From Minisyncoccota bacterium (GTDB taxonomy: Bacteria; Patescibacteriota; Minisyncoccia; Minisyncoccales; UBA5738), in NCBI GenBank assembly GCA_025453415.1, contig JALOQL010000039.1:1-8536 (forward strand): 8,536 nucleotides of DNA, given 5' to 3'. Of this stretch, positions 1-5,682 are shown in pieces. The notes beneath the pieces are model-generated. The model had not been told where the DNA came from. It was given only the letters and a program-made list of their open reading frames with translations, and made no database searches. The first letter of the stretch is position 1. Every line of letters starts with the position of its first letter. The position numbers and the translations under genes were made by a program.

Positions 1-1
1 C

Positions 2-445
2 GAAGCCGTTTTGGCCGCCAGCAAAAAAAGCCTGGCGCTGTACCATGCCGCCGGCGACCGGCTGCAACGTTTATCAGTACCCGGATTGCCGGTAAGTATC
101 GCCGACTTCATTCCCGACAAATCTTTTGAAAAGCAGCTGCAAAGCCATGGCCGGGTACCGCACGGCAAGCGCGAGATAATGCACGGCCACGGCGGGAAAA
201 AGGATCTGGAAAAAACAATTGCCACGAAATATTTTACCCAGGTAGACAAGGCGCTGCGGCAATTCTTGCGAGACAAAGGCAGGCCGCTGATCTTCGCGGG
301 CGATAGCGGCAATTTCTCTTTGTACCGACGCATCAATACCTACCCGCACCTGATCGAAGGTTACCTGGCGGGAAATTTTGACGACACGCCCCTGCCAAAC
401 CTGTTCGAAAAAGCCGCAAACTTATACAAAACCACCCTCGTTTGA
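2..445 (+). CDS. Partial baeRF-like (bacterial eRF1-type release-factor-fold) protein, C-terminal part
   Basis: The reading frame is open from the left edge (codons from base 2), so only the last 147 or so residues are present and the true start lies outside. The visible part has the run FTQVDKALRQFLRDKGRPLIFAG, interrupted here only by my reading, then SLYRRINTYPHLIEGYLAGN. This matches the pattern of the bacterial archaeo-eukaryotic release factor (baeRF) families: a helix beginning F..VD.A, a buried strand PL..AG, then Y..V..YPHL..G..GN. A His/Gly-rich stretch (MHGHGG) precedes it, as often seen there. Members are thought to act on stalled or hibernating ribosomes, but function is known for few of them. 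The TGA stop lies inside the following terminator hairpin. The family call rests on motif memory; assignment to a specific baeRF subfamily is not possible from this fragment. Confidence 0.6.
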   Translation, partial: EAVLAASKKSLALYHAAGDRLQRLSVPGLPVSIADFIPDKSFEKQLQSHGRVPHGKREIMHGHGGKKDLEKTIATKYFTQVDKALRQFLRDKGRPLIFAGDSGNFSLYRRINTYPHLIEGYLAGNFDDTPLPNLFEKAANLYKTTLV

Positions 446-456
446 GGGTGGTTTTT
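428..456 (+). terminator. Bidirectional intrinsic terminator
   Basis: A perfect 10-bp stem (430-439 with 444-453) with a GTTT loop is followed by T residues to 456. The A-run to its left pairs with part of the T tract. The TGA stop of the upstream gene (443-445) sits in the loop and right arm. Read on the minus strand, the same hairpin is followed by TTTTG, and it lies 11 bases past the stop of the 468-806 gene. It therefore probably ends transcription of both convergent genes. Confidence 0.9.
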
Positions 457-467
457 TGAAAGCAAGA

Positions 468-806
468 TCAGGCCAACAATTTTATACCGATCTCGGCGAT
501 CTTGGCCCCGGCATAGACCAGGAAAGTGGCAAAAACCGACCAGGAAACCATGTTAAGGGTTTTATCCACGGATCCGGCCGGCAGAATATTTCCCACCGCC
601 TGGTTAACCGCCTGCTGTACCTGTGCCTGCGGATCCTGGGTCGAAGAGGGTGTGCCGTTGCTTGATTCCAGAACGGTACCGGTCTTAAAGACGGAAGGAA
701 ACTCGGACGTACCGGTAAAATATGCATACGTCGAGCTGATCGTGACGCCAATAAGGAACAAACCCGCGACAACGATCAGCCAACCGGCAATCTTTTTGTT
801 TTCCAT
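468..806 (-). CDS. Small two-helix membrane protein, unknown function
   Basis: This is a 112-residue protein with a hydrophobic helix at about residues 7-29, a polar Ser/Thr/Gln-rich linker at about 45-75 (with a QAQVQQAVNQAV segment), and a second hydrophobic helix at about 88-110 ending KIAEIGIKLLA. The first segment could be a signal anchor. I do not recognise a named family; small proteins of this build are common in Patescibacteria. It starts 22 bases after the stop of the M18 aminopeptidase gene on the same strand, so the two may be cotranscribed. A TATACT hexamer (821-826, minus strand) lies in the gap, but I see no matching -35 box. No Shine-Dalgarno sequence is visible before the ATG. 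The gene ends 11 bases from the 428-456 terminator. Reality of the gene is likely; its role is unknown. Confidence 0.75.
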   Translation of the reverse strand: MENKKIAGWLIVVAGLFLIGVTISSTYAYFTGTSEFPSVFKTGTVLESSNGTPSSTQDPQAQVQQAVNQAVGNILPAGSVDKTLNMVSWSVFATFLVYAGAKIAEIGIKLLA

Positions 807-828
807 TTTTTAAGTCTATTAGTATATT

Positions 829-2265
829 CTATTTTGACTCGAAGAATGCTTTGTAGGCAAGGTAGGCGGAATATATGTCCGCTTTGGAAGATATTTCAAA
901 CGGAGCGTGCACCGAAAGCACCGGGATGCTCAAATCGACAATATCCATGTTGAGGCGCGAAAAATACATCGAAATGGTGGCGCCGCCGCCGATATCGATC
1001 TTCCCGCCGCCGCCCGTCTGCCAAACTATCCCGTTGGCATTCAAAACGTTCCTGATATAAGCCACAAATTCGGCCGTCGCTTCACTGGACGAATACTTGC
1101 CGCCGCCGCCGGTATATTTTTCGATGGCCACCCCGGCGCCTAGGCGCGCGGTATTCAGGCTGTCGAATACTTCCGGATAATCCGGGTCGAAAGCGAAAGT
1201 GGTATCGGCGGAAACCGCCTTGGTTTTGGAAAAAGCGTCCCGTAACACGTTTTCGTCGTGGGCCCCCGTCTCCAAATAAAGCAATTCGCTGGCAAAATCG
1301 ATGAAGAAATTAGACTGCGAGCTCGTCGCCCCCTGACTGCCGATCTCTTCCTTATCCATGAAAACGGCGATCGTACAGTATTCGGGCTGGCCGGCGTCCA
1401 AAAAGGCCCTTAAGATATCGTAGGCGCAGGACCGGTCATCCTGCCCGGGCGCAGCCACCATACTGCGATCCAGGCCCAGGTCACGCGCGCCTCCGGCCGG
1501 CAACAGTTCGATGTCGGCGGAAACGAAATCCTCTTCGGCAATCCCGTATTTTCCGTTCAGAAGCTGCAAAACCTGTTTTTTAACCGCGTCCTTCTCTTTT
1601 TCCTTATCGCCATCCTTCGCCTTGGCGCCGATGCTGCCCAGAACAATGTTCAACGTTTCGGCGGGAATCGCGTCGTCAATCTTTTCCTTGGACTGGATCT
1701 TATCCAGATGGGGAGCGATATCGGTAATCATCAAAACCGGATCTTTCGGGTCGGCACCGACTTCGACCTCGATCGTCGTGCCGTCCTGCCTGGCCACAAT
1801 GCCGCTCATCGCCAAAGGCAAATTGGTCCACTGGTATTTCTTTATGCCGCCGTAATATTGCGTTTTCAAAAATGCGACATGCTCGTTCTCATAAAGCGGC
1901 CTTACTTTCAAATCCAGATGTGGGGTATCCAAATGCGCCATCATTATCCGCATGCCGTCCGAAACCGGCTGCCTGCCCGGCCGGGCCAAAACAACCGCCT
2001 TGCCGCGGTTAACCGAATAAACCGGGAAAGAGAATCCCTTATCTTTAACGTTGCCAACATGCTCCAGCTCCTTAAACCCCACGTTTTTGGCCGCCTCGAC
2101 AATGAATTTTACCGCCTGGCGCTCGCTTCTTGCGCGATTCAAAAATTCCTTGTACCCCTCGCAAAAATCAAAAGCTCCTTTTGTGACGGCCTCGTCCCAG
2201 ATATCGAAAGCGTATTTGCGCTCGAATGTCAGGTTGAGCTCGCCGTTTTCTTTTTTATCATCCAT
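829..2265 (-). CDS. M18 family zinc aminopeptidase (ApeA/aspartyl aminopeptidase type)
   Basis: The 478-residue protein matches the M18 metallopeptidase family in length and motif order. It carries MAHLDTPHLDLK with the first metal-ligand His at H111, GQDDRSCAYDIL with the bridging Asp near D276, DKEEIGSQGATSS with the Glu pair E306/E307, VSADTTFAFDPDYPE with D355, and a final HAPFEISSKADIY with H453. All expected catalytic and metal-binding positions are present, so it should be active. The family removes N-terminal residues from peptides in the cytoplasm, usually as a large tetrahedral dodecamer. The insertion around residues 140-250 corresponds to the family's oligomerisation domain. M18 rather than M42 is chosen because of the DTPH and SADTT..DP.Y motifs. 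A short membrane-protein gene follows 22 bases later. It diverges from the M24 peptidase gene across 64 bases. No Shine-Dalgarno sequence precedes the ATG. Confidence 0.95.
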   Translation of the reverse strand: MDDKKENGELNLTFERKYAFDIWDEAVTKGAFDFCEGYKEFLNRARSERQAVKFIVEAAKNVGFKELEHVGNVKDKGFSFPVYSVNRGKAVVLARPGRQPVSDGMRIMMAHLDTPHLDLKVRPLYENEHVAFLKTQYYGGIKKYQWTNLPLAMSGIVARQDGTTIEVEVGADPKDPVLMITDIAPHLDKIQSKEKIDDAIPAETLNIVLGSIGAKAKDGDKEKEKDAVKKQVLQLLNGKYGIAEEDFVSADIELLPAGGARDLGLDRSMVAAPGQDDRSCAYDILRAFLDAGQPEYCTIAVFMDKEEIGSQGATSSQSNFFIDFASELLYLETGAHDENVLRDAFSKTKAVSADTTFAFDPDYPEVFDSLNTARLGAGVAIEKYTGGGGKYSSSEATAEFVAYIRNVLNANGIVWQTGGGGKIDIGGGATISMYFSRLNMDIVDLSIPVLSVHAPFEISSKADIYSAYLAYKAFFESK

Positions 2266-2276
2266 TGTTGTGATAG

Positions 2277-2285
2277 TGTGATAAT
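2277..2285 (+). promoter_or_regulatory. Possible extended -10 promoter for the M24 peptidase gene
   Basis: TGTGATAAT matches the extended -10 consensus TGnTATAAT except for one base. No good -35 hexamer lies 16-18 bases upstream, as expected for extended -10 promoters. It would give a leader of roughly 38 bases. The 64-base divergent gap (2266-2329) must also serve the M18 gene; on the minus strand TATTAT about 15 bases before that ATG is the best -10 candidate, without a clear -35. Confidence 0.35.
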
Positions 2286-2329
2286 ATTCAATATTTAAAA
2301 CTAGCTTATTTCAAGCCAAAAGTAAATTT

Positions 2330-3415
2330 ATGAGCGAGACTATCGCTAAGTTCCAATATTACATCGGCAAGGAAAAATTAGGCGGTTTCATTGTTACCGA
2401 CGCGGCCAATATCTTCTATTTGACGGGCATCGCCAATTTCGACACCGAAAAAGGCTTTATACTTATAGTCACAAAAAACAACTGGCGTGTAATCTCTTCG
2501 ATTTTTTATCAAAGCCGCATCGATGGCAAAGTACCGCCAGAAAAGGTGGCTTACGTTCCCCGCGGCGAATCGATATCGGAAAACGCGGCAAAAAACACAA
2601 AAGAAGGAACTGATATCGGATTCGAGCGGGACGATATTTCATTTTCATATTATGAAGTTTTAAAAAAATCTTTTCGAAAAAGAAAACTCGTTCCGATTTC
2701 GAACGCGATCGAGCAATTGCGAAAAGTTAAAAATGACGCGGAGATCGCCCTTATTAAAAAAGCGGTCGCGATCACCGACAAAACCTTTGCCGAACTGGTA
2801 AAAATCACCAAGCCCGGAGTTACCGAATTCTGGCTAAAGCGAAAATCGGAGGAGATCATGCAGGACCTAGGCGCCCAAGGGTGCTCGTTTCCGTCGATAA
2901 TCGCCGCCGGTAAGGGAGGCGCCGACCCGCACTACGAAGGATCGAACAGGAAAATCAGGGCGGGGGAGATGATCGTGTTCGATATCGGGGCGCGTTATAA
3001 GAACTACGATGCCGACATGACCCGGATGGTTTTTGTGGGCAAAGCGACCGCCAAATACAAACAGCTTTACCAAGCCGTGCTGGAAGTGCAGGAAAAAGCG
3101 TTAAAAAACTGCGTCATCGGCGCCGATACCAAAACAATCTATGACAATTGCGTGGCCAACCTCAAGGACCACGATCTGGACCAATATTTTACGCACGGAC
3201 TGGGCCACGGGGTCGGCATCGATATCCACGAGCTGCCCAACCTGAATGCCGGCGGCACCGACAAATTGGAAAACGGCATGGTATTTACCATTGAACCGGG
3301 GATATATCTTTCCGGTTGGGGAGGCATCCGTATTGAAGACCTCTGCGTGATGCAAAACGGCAAGTGTGTTATATTGAGCAAAACCCCTAAAAATCTTATC
3401 GAAATTAACGTTTAA
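2330..3415 (+). CDS. M24 family metallopeptidase, Xaa-Pro aminopeptidase/dipeptidase type
   Basis: The 361-residue protein has the two-domain layout of the pita-bread peptidases. An N-terminal creatinase-like domain occupies about residues 1-125 (with NIFYLTGIANFDTEKGFILI), and a catalytic domain about 135-350. All five metal ligands are recognisable: D218 (FDIGA), D229 (DADMTR), H293 (HGLGHGVGIDIHE), E322 (TIEPGIY) and E336 (IRIEDL). The substrate-site histidines H201 (DPHYE) and H300 are also present. The length is typical of PepQ-like enzymes. These release an N-terminal residue before proline or cleave Xaa-Pro dipeptides in the cytoplasm; which substrate applies cannot be told from sequence. 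Next to the divergent M18 enzyme, it suggests a peptide-salvage locus. No Shine-Dalgarno sequence precedes the ATG. The next gene begins 4 bases after the TAA, which implies cotranscription. Confidence 0.94.
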   Translation: MSETIAKFQYYIGKEKLGGFIVTDAANIFYLTGIANFDTEKGFILIVTKNNWRVISSIFYQSRIDGKVPPEKVAYVPRGESISENAAKNTKEGTDIGFERDDISFSYYEVLKKSFRKRKLVPISNAIEQLRKVKNDAEIALIKKAVAITDKTFAELVKITKPGVTEFWLKRKSEEIMQDLGAQGCSFPSIIAAGKGGADPHYEGSNRKIRAGEMIVFDIGARYKNYDADMTRMVFVGKATAKYKQLYQAVLEVQEKALKNCVIGADTKTIYDNCVANLKDHDLDQYFTHGLGHGVGIDIHELPNLNAGGTDKLENGMVFTIEPGIYLSGWGGIRIEDLCVMQNGKCVILSKTPKNLIEINV

Positions 3416-3419
3416 CAAC

Positions 3420-3947
3420 ATGAATAGTAAATTTCTTTTGGCTGTTTTCATCCTCATTGCGATTGCCGGCGTCGGTGCCGTGCTTTACACCCAGCAGCAG
3501 GCCATGAAAAATGAAAGTGAAGCCGGCGATACCTGGAAGAAGCTTATTCCCGATAATGCCGCGACCACAACGGAAGAAAACGCAACCTCAACCCCGGAAA
3601 TCGCCAGTTTCGAGCAATGCGTGGCCGCGGGCAAAGAGGTGGTGGGCGAAAAGCCCAACCGCAAGTGCATCGTCTCGCTGGACCTCGCATACATCGAAAT
3701 CATGACATGCACCGCGCCCACCGGCGAATTCCTCAGCATATATGAAGCGCAGAGGCTTTTTGACAGCGGCCCCTGCAGCATCGAAGGCAGCGCCAAAGGA
3801 GAGTTTATCTGCAACGACGGCACCGGCACCTGGTGGGTGGACATCCAGGCCTACCGCGAAGGCTGCAATCCGGCCTGCGTCATCGATGTTGTAACCAAAA
3901 AAGCCGAGGTCAATTGGCGCTGCACCGGCGCCCTGGTTCCGAAGTAA
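3420..3947 (+). CDS. Membrane-anchored, cysteine-rich extracytoplasmic protein, unknown function
   Basis: The 175-residue protein begins with a signal anchor (residues 4-23, after MNSK) and a polar Thr/Glu/Asn-rich linker to about residue 62. The exported part has eight cysteines: C67, C83, C97, C119, C131, C149, C153 and C168. The even number fits disulphide bonding. SFEQCVAAGKEV..RKC (63-83) and the C-terminal GCNPACVIDV..AEVNWRCTG module (148-170) are patterns I associate with Patescibacteria secreted proteins; no biochemical role is known to me. It lies 4 bases after the M24 peptidase gene. A TGTTATATT extended -10-like sequence within that gene's end (3367-3375) could also drive it. No Shine-Dalgarno sequence is visible. 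A damaged copy of its last 30 codons lies at 4354-4446. Confidence 0.82.
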   Translation: MNSKFLLAVFILIAIAGVGAVLYTQQQAMKNESEAGDTWKKLIPDNAATTTEENATSTPEIASFEQCVAAGKEVVGEKPNRKCIVSLDLAYIEIMTCTAPTGEFLSIYEAQRLFDSGPCSIEGSAKGEFICNDGTGTWWVDIQAYREGCNPACVIDVVTKKAEVNWRCTGALVPK

Positions 3948-3952
3948 CTCTT

Positions 3953-3981
3953 TTGTTTCAATCACGCCAGACAAAGATAAA
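3953..3981 (+). promoter_or_regulatory. Weak promoter candidate before the coiled-coil gene
   Basis: TTGTTT (3953-3958) is followed after 17 bases by GATAAA (3976-3981), each 4 of 6 to consensus. TATACC at 3984-3989 is an alternative -10. No terminator is visible between the preceding stop and this gene, so readthrough from upstream is equally possible. Confidence 0.25.
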
Positions 3982-4002
3982 TTTATACCATAAGCACCGA
4001 AT

Positions 4003-4299
4003 ATGGCCGAAAAAAATAGATCTCAAAATTCGGAGTATGGGGAATTGATTGATTTTTTGGCGCAAAAATTTGATAGGATCGAAAAAAATTTCGACGAAAT
4101 AAAAACTGGGCTTGGAACCAAAGCTGATAAATCCGATGTCACCCAGCTAAGGAACGAACTGTCGTCGCGCATTACGACGCTTGGCGACAAGATCGACGAT
4201 TATCGCGCCGATCAATCGGGACCGAGAAGCCAAATTAACGAACACAGGGAATGGATTGACAAGGCTTCGCCTAAAATTGGCGTCAAACTGCCTGGATAG
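4003..4299 (+). CDS. Short coiled-coil protein, unknown function
   Basis: The 98-residue protein is hydrophilic and helical throughout, with heptad-like spacing of Leu, Ile and Phe from about residue 14 to 85 (LIDFLAQKFDRIEKNF, then SRITTLGDKIDDY). It contains a Lys/Asp-rich KADKSDV break near residue 40-46. It ends INEHREWIDKASPKIGVKLPG-like, a tail (HxxWI...K.GVKL) that recurs in short Patescibacteria coiled-coil proteins of unknown role. There is no signal peptide or membrane segment, so it is probably cytoplasmic and oligomeric. The ATG lacks a Shine-Dalgarno sequence; no better in-frame start is apparent. The stop is TAG, and the same frame then stays open into the gene remnant at 4354-4446. 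A phage tail-fibre or scaffold role is possible, but nothing here supports it. Confidence 0.72.
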   Translation: MAEKNRSQNSEYGELIDFLAQKFDRIEKNFDEIKTGLGTKADKSDVTQLRNELSSRITTLGDKIDDYRADQSGPRSQINEHREWIDKASPKIGVKLPG

Positions 4300-4353
4300 A
4301 TTTCCGGCAATTACCGATTACGTGCTCGAGATCAAGCCTTGAGGGTCATATGT

Positions 4354-4446
4354 CGCGAAGGCTGCAGTCCGGCCTGCGTCATCAACGTTGTCACCCGGAA
4401 GAGCAAATTCAACTGGCGCTGCGCCGGCGGCCTGGTCCCGAAATAG
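4354..4446 (+). pseudogene. Decayed partial copy of the cysteine-rich protein gene (last 30 codons)
   Basis: These 93 bases align without gaps to 3855-3947, the final 30 codons plus stop of the cysteine-rich gene. By hand count 74 of 93 bases match, and 22 of 30 residues match (REGCSPACVIN... ending NWRCAGGLVPK). All three cysteines of the module and the stop position are kept. Upstream of the arginine codon at 4354 I see no further match to the parent, and no start codon with a ribosome binding site. It is therefore the 3' end of a lost tandem paralogue, or a partial duplication. Several differences are at third codon positions, which suggests it diverged as a coding copy before the 5' part was lost. 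Confidence 0.75.
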
Positions 4447-4469
4447 AAACATACATATTTAAAATGAAC

Positions 4470-4488
4470 GCCGATGGGCGGCTTTTTT
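4470..4488 (+). terminator. Short intrinsic terminator
   Basis: GCCG (4470-4473) pairs with CGGC (4479-4482) around a five-base loop, followed directly by six T residues. The stem is only 4 bp but pure G/C. It would end transcripts coming through the coiled-coil gene and the remnant. The ATG in its loop (4474) is in frame with the next gene, but it is unlikely to be that gene's start. Confidence 0.6.
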
Positions 4489-4503
4489 ATTACAAAGCAG
4501 ATA

Positions 4504-4532
4504 TTGACAAATTTTATATTTTATTTTAAATA
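4504..4532 (+). promoter_or_regulatory. Promoter for the four-helix membrane protein gene
   Basis: A perfect -35 box TTGACA (4504-4509) is followed after 17 bases by TAAATA (4527-4532) within an AT-rich run. The -10 match is weak (3 of 6), and neighbouring AT hexamers could serve instead. The predicted start of transcription near 4539 leaves a leader of about 28 bases that contains the ribosome binding site. Confidence 0.55.
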
Positions 4533-4553
4533 TATATTAATCAAAAAACGAAC

Positions 4554-4561
4554 GGAAGGGG
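4554..4561 (+). promoter_or_regulatory. Strong Shine-Dalgarno sequence fixing the start at 4567
   Basis: GGAAGGGG lies 5 bases before ATG 4567. It is the clearest ribosome binding site in the window, where most other genes have none. It decides the start over the in-frame ATG at 4474, which falls inside a terminator and upstream of the promoter. Confidence 0.8.
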
Positions 4562-4566
4562 AAGTA

Positions 4567-5034
4567 ATGACCGTAAGAAAGTTACCGCAGAATATTAAAT
4601 TGGCCTTTTTTGTGGCTGGCACTGGCATTGGGACCTTTGTTCTGTTTATCGTTTTGGGCGGGTTGCTCGTTACAAATAGCAGCAGTCAATTCATAGCGGC
4701 GATAAGCAACACGGTGGTCGGGTTTGCGCTTATTATATCGATCGGTTCAATGATATATCTCACCATAGACGCAAAACAAAAATTCAACTCCGGAAATAAC
4801 GACACTGGCATAGCTGCGCTGGTATTGGTCGGATGTCTCCTCGCAGTTTACGTAATTGCATGGGACTTCCTGGCCAACGCAGTACAGGAAAAATTGAACG
4901 CGGGGCTTCCGGTTCTGATTTCCTTGAACAATATGCCCATAGTCATTTTTGTCAGCGCTTTGATTGCCATAATCGCCGGTCAGCAACAATATATACGCCT
5001 TAGCCGACCGAAAAGTCAACAAACAACTGAGTAA
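4567..5034 (+). CDS. Four-helix integral membrane protein, unknown function
   Basis: With the start at 4567 the protein has 155 residues and four hydrophobic segments at about 12-35, 43-66, 81-104 and 123-139. The loops are short: a Lys/Asn/Asp-containing loop near 69-80 and one near 106-121. Both ends are polar, with basic residues before the first helix and an RLSRPKSQQTTE-type tail. I recognise no family motif. The isoleucine codon ATA is used more freely here than in the peptidase or xseA genes, and the flanks are AT-rich, which hints at different ancestry. It has its own promoter and the best Shine-Dalgarno sequence in the window, and it is followed by a possible terminator, so it looks like a single-gene unit. 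The longer reading from 4474 would add an unlikely N-terminus spanning the terminator and promoter. Confidence 0.75.
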   Translation: MTVRKLPQNIKLAFFVAGTGIGTFVLFIVLGGLLVTNSSSQFIAAISNTVVGFALIISIGSMIYLTIDAKQKFNSGNNDTGIAALVLVGCLLAVYVIAWDFLANAVQEKLNAGLPVLISLNNMPIVIFVSALIAIIAGQQQYIRLSRPKSQQTTE

Positions 5035-5036
5035 GT

Positions 5037-5073
5037 CCAGGTTTAAAACCAAACGGTCCTGGCAACTTTTTTT
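5037..5073 (+). terminator. Probable intrinsic terminator after the membrane protein gene
   Basis: CCAGG (5037-5041) pairs with CCTGG (5058-5062), with inner GTTT/AAAC pairing possible. A seven-T tract (5067-5073) starts 4 bases after the stem. The stem is interrupted and the gap to the T tract is longer than ideal. Its position 2 bases after the stop codon supports the call. Confidence 0.55.
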
Positions 5074-5082
5074 ATACAAACG

Positions 5083-5106
5083 CCATTTTAACGGTTTATA
5101 AAATGG
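5083..5106. repeat. 8-bp perfect inverted repeat between convergent genes
   Basis: CCATTTTA (5083-5090) and TAAAATGG (5099-5106) form a perfect 8-bp stem around an 8-base loop. No T tract follows on either strand, so alone it is not a standard terminator. It sits between two terminator-like hairpins in the 87-base gap and may support termination or RNA 3'-end stability. Confidence 0.6.
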
Positions 5107-5134
5107 AAAAAGAGGGTATGGTTAGACCTCTTTT
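5107..5134 (-). terminator. Intrinsic terminator overlapping the lipoprotein stop codon
   Basis: On the minus strand AAAAGAGG pairs with CCTCTTTT (5127-5134 with 5108-5115), followed by a further T and then CC. The TAA stop of the lipoprotein gene (5122-5124) lies in the loop. The symmetrical A/T flanks mean it could also work weakly on the plus strand. Confidence 0.75.
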
Positions 5135-5610
5135 ATATTGCCGTTCTCCAGGTTGACCTGGAAAACTTTCTCGGTGCCATCGACCTCAACGGTTAATGGC
5201 ACAACTCTTTTTTCGGCGACTCGGGAAAATCCTGCGGACTTGGCCTTCTCGCCGTTGTCGTAAAGTGCCCACAGATTCTCCTCGCTTGATTCACCCTCAA
5301 ACTCGATGTTGTAATGCTTGTCTATGGACTTAGAATATTCTTCCTCGGTCCGATTCAGCCTCAGCCCGATTATGACGGAAACAATCTTTTCTCCTGGATT
5401 AGCCCAAAATTTGCCCTCGTCATCGAGGCGAATTCGGCCATATTCACCAAACCTGTCGACGTCCGTCTGATTGATTTCTTGGACGAACGCCTCAACGAAT
5501 ACATCAACATTATCGATTTCTGTCACTATCTTGTTTGTCTTTCCCTTATCGATGCAGCCGCTGAATAATACGGCCATTACGAAAAGTGCTACCAGCACCA
5601 CTTTCATCAT
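5122..5610 (-). CDS. Putative lipoprotein, unknown function
   Basis: The 162-residue protein starts MMKVVLVALFVMAVLFSGC, a short basic start and hydrophobic core followed by a lipobox-like FSGC with the candidate lipidated cysteine at C19. Phe at -3 is less usual than Leu. The mature part is acidic and polar, with no further cysteine or membrane segment. It ends in a short beta-rich repeat-like region (VVPLTVEVDGTEKVFQVNLENGNIKEV region, residues about 136-162). I recognise no named family. ATG 5610 is chosen because a strong promoter's -10 box ends 6 bases before it, predicting a transcript beginning at or next to the ATG; Met 2 (5607) is an alternative. No Shine-Dalgarno sequence exists. 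It is divergent from xseA and convergent with the four-helix membrane protein gene. Coding strand and frame are well supported; the lipoprotein call is moderate. Confidence 0.78.
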   Translation of the reverse strand: MMKVVLVALFVMAVLFSGCIDKGKTNKIVTEIDNVDVFVEAFVQEINQTDVDRFGEYGRIRLDDEGKFWANPGEKIVSVIIGLRLNRTEEEYSKSIDKHYNIEFEGESSEENLWALYDNGEKAKSAGFSRVAEKRVVPLTVEVDGTEKVFQVNLENGNIKEV

Positions 5611-5616
5611 GTCTTA

Positions 5617-5645
5617 TTTATAACATATATTATATATTTTGTCAA
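5617..5645 (-). promoter_or_regulatory. Strong promoter, predicted leaderless, for the lipoprotein gene
   Basis: On the minus strand a perfect TTGACA (5640-5645) is followed after exactly 17 bases by TATAAA (5617-5622), preceded by TGT as an extended -10. Six bases (TAAGAC) separate the -10 from ATG 5610. Transcription starting the usual 6-7 bases after the -10 would begin at the start codon. Confidence 0.85.
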
Positions 5646-5667
5646 GATTATCCGACTACGCCATCAG

Positions 5668-5676
5668 TGTTATAAT
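5668..5676 (+). promoter_or_regulatory. Extended -10 promoter, predicted leaderless, for xseA
   Basis: TGTTATAAT is a perfect extended -10 element (TG at 5668-5669, TATAAT at 5671-5676). The best -35 at 17-base spacing is a weak TTATCC (5648-5653). ATG 5683 follows after only 6 bases (ACGCAC), with no room for a Shine-Dalgarno sequence. Confidence 0.8.
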
Positions 5677-5682
5677 ACGCAC

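Noticed and set aside
1708..2298. Long plus-strand frame of 196 codons opposite the M18 gene
   Set aside because: It is a shadow of the well-conserved M18 aminopeptidase on the other strand and shows no motif of its own.
4297..4446. Read-through of TAG 4297-4299 to fuse the coiled-coil protein to the cysteine-module remnant (frame open to 4446)
   Set aside because: An open run of about 50 codons is not rare by chance, and the linker is not protein-like. TAG also ends other genes in the window, so there is no reason to invoke recoding.
4474..4566. Upstream in-frame start that would extend the four-helix membrane protein by 31 residues
   Set aside because: The ATG at 4474 lies in the loop of a terminator and before the TTGACA promoter. 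ATG 4567 has a strong Shine-Dalgarno sequence 5 bases upstream.
5083..5106. The 8-bp inverted repeat as an independent terminator
   Set aside because: No T tract follows on either strand; it is listed only as a repeat between two better terminators.
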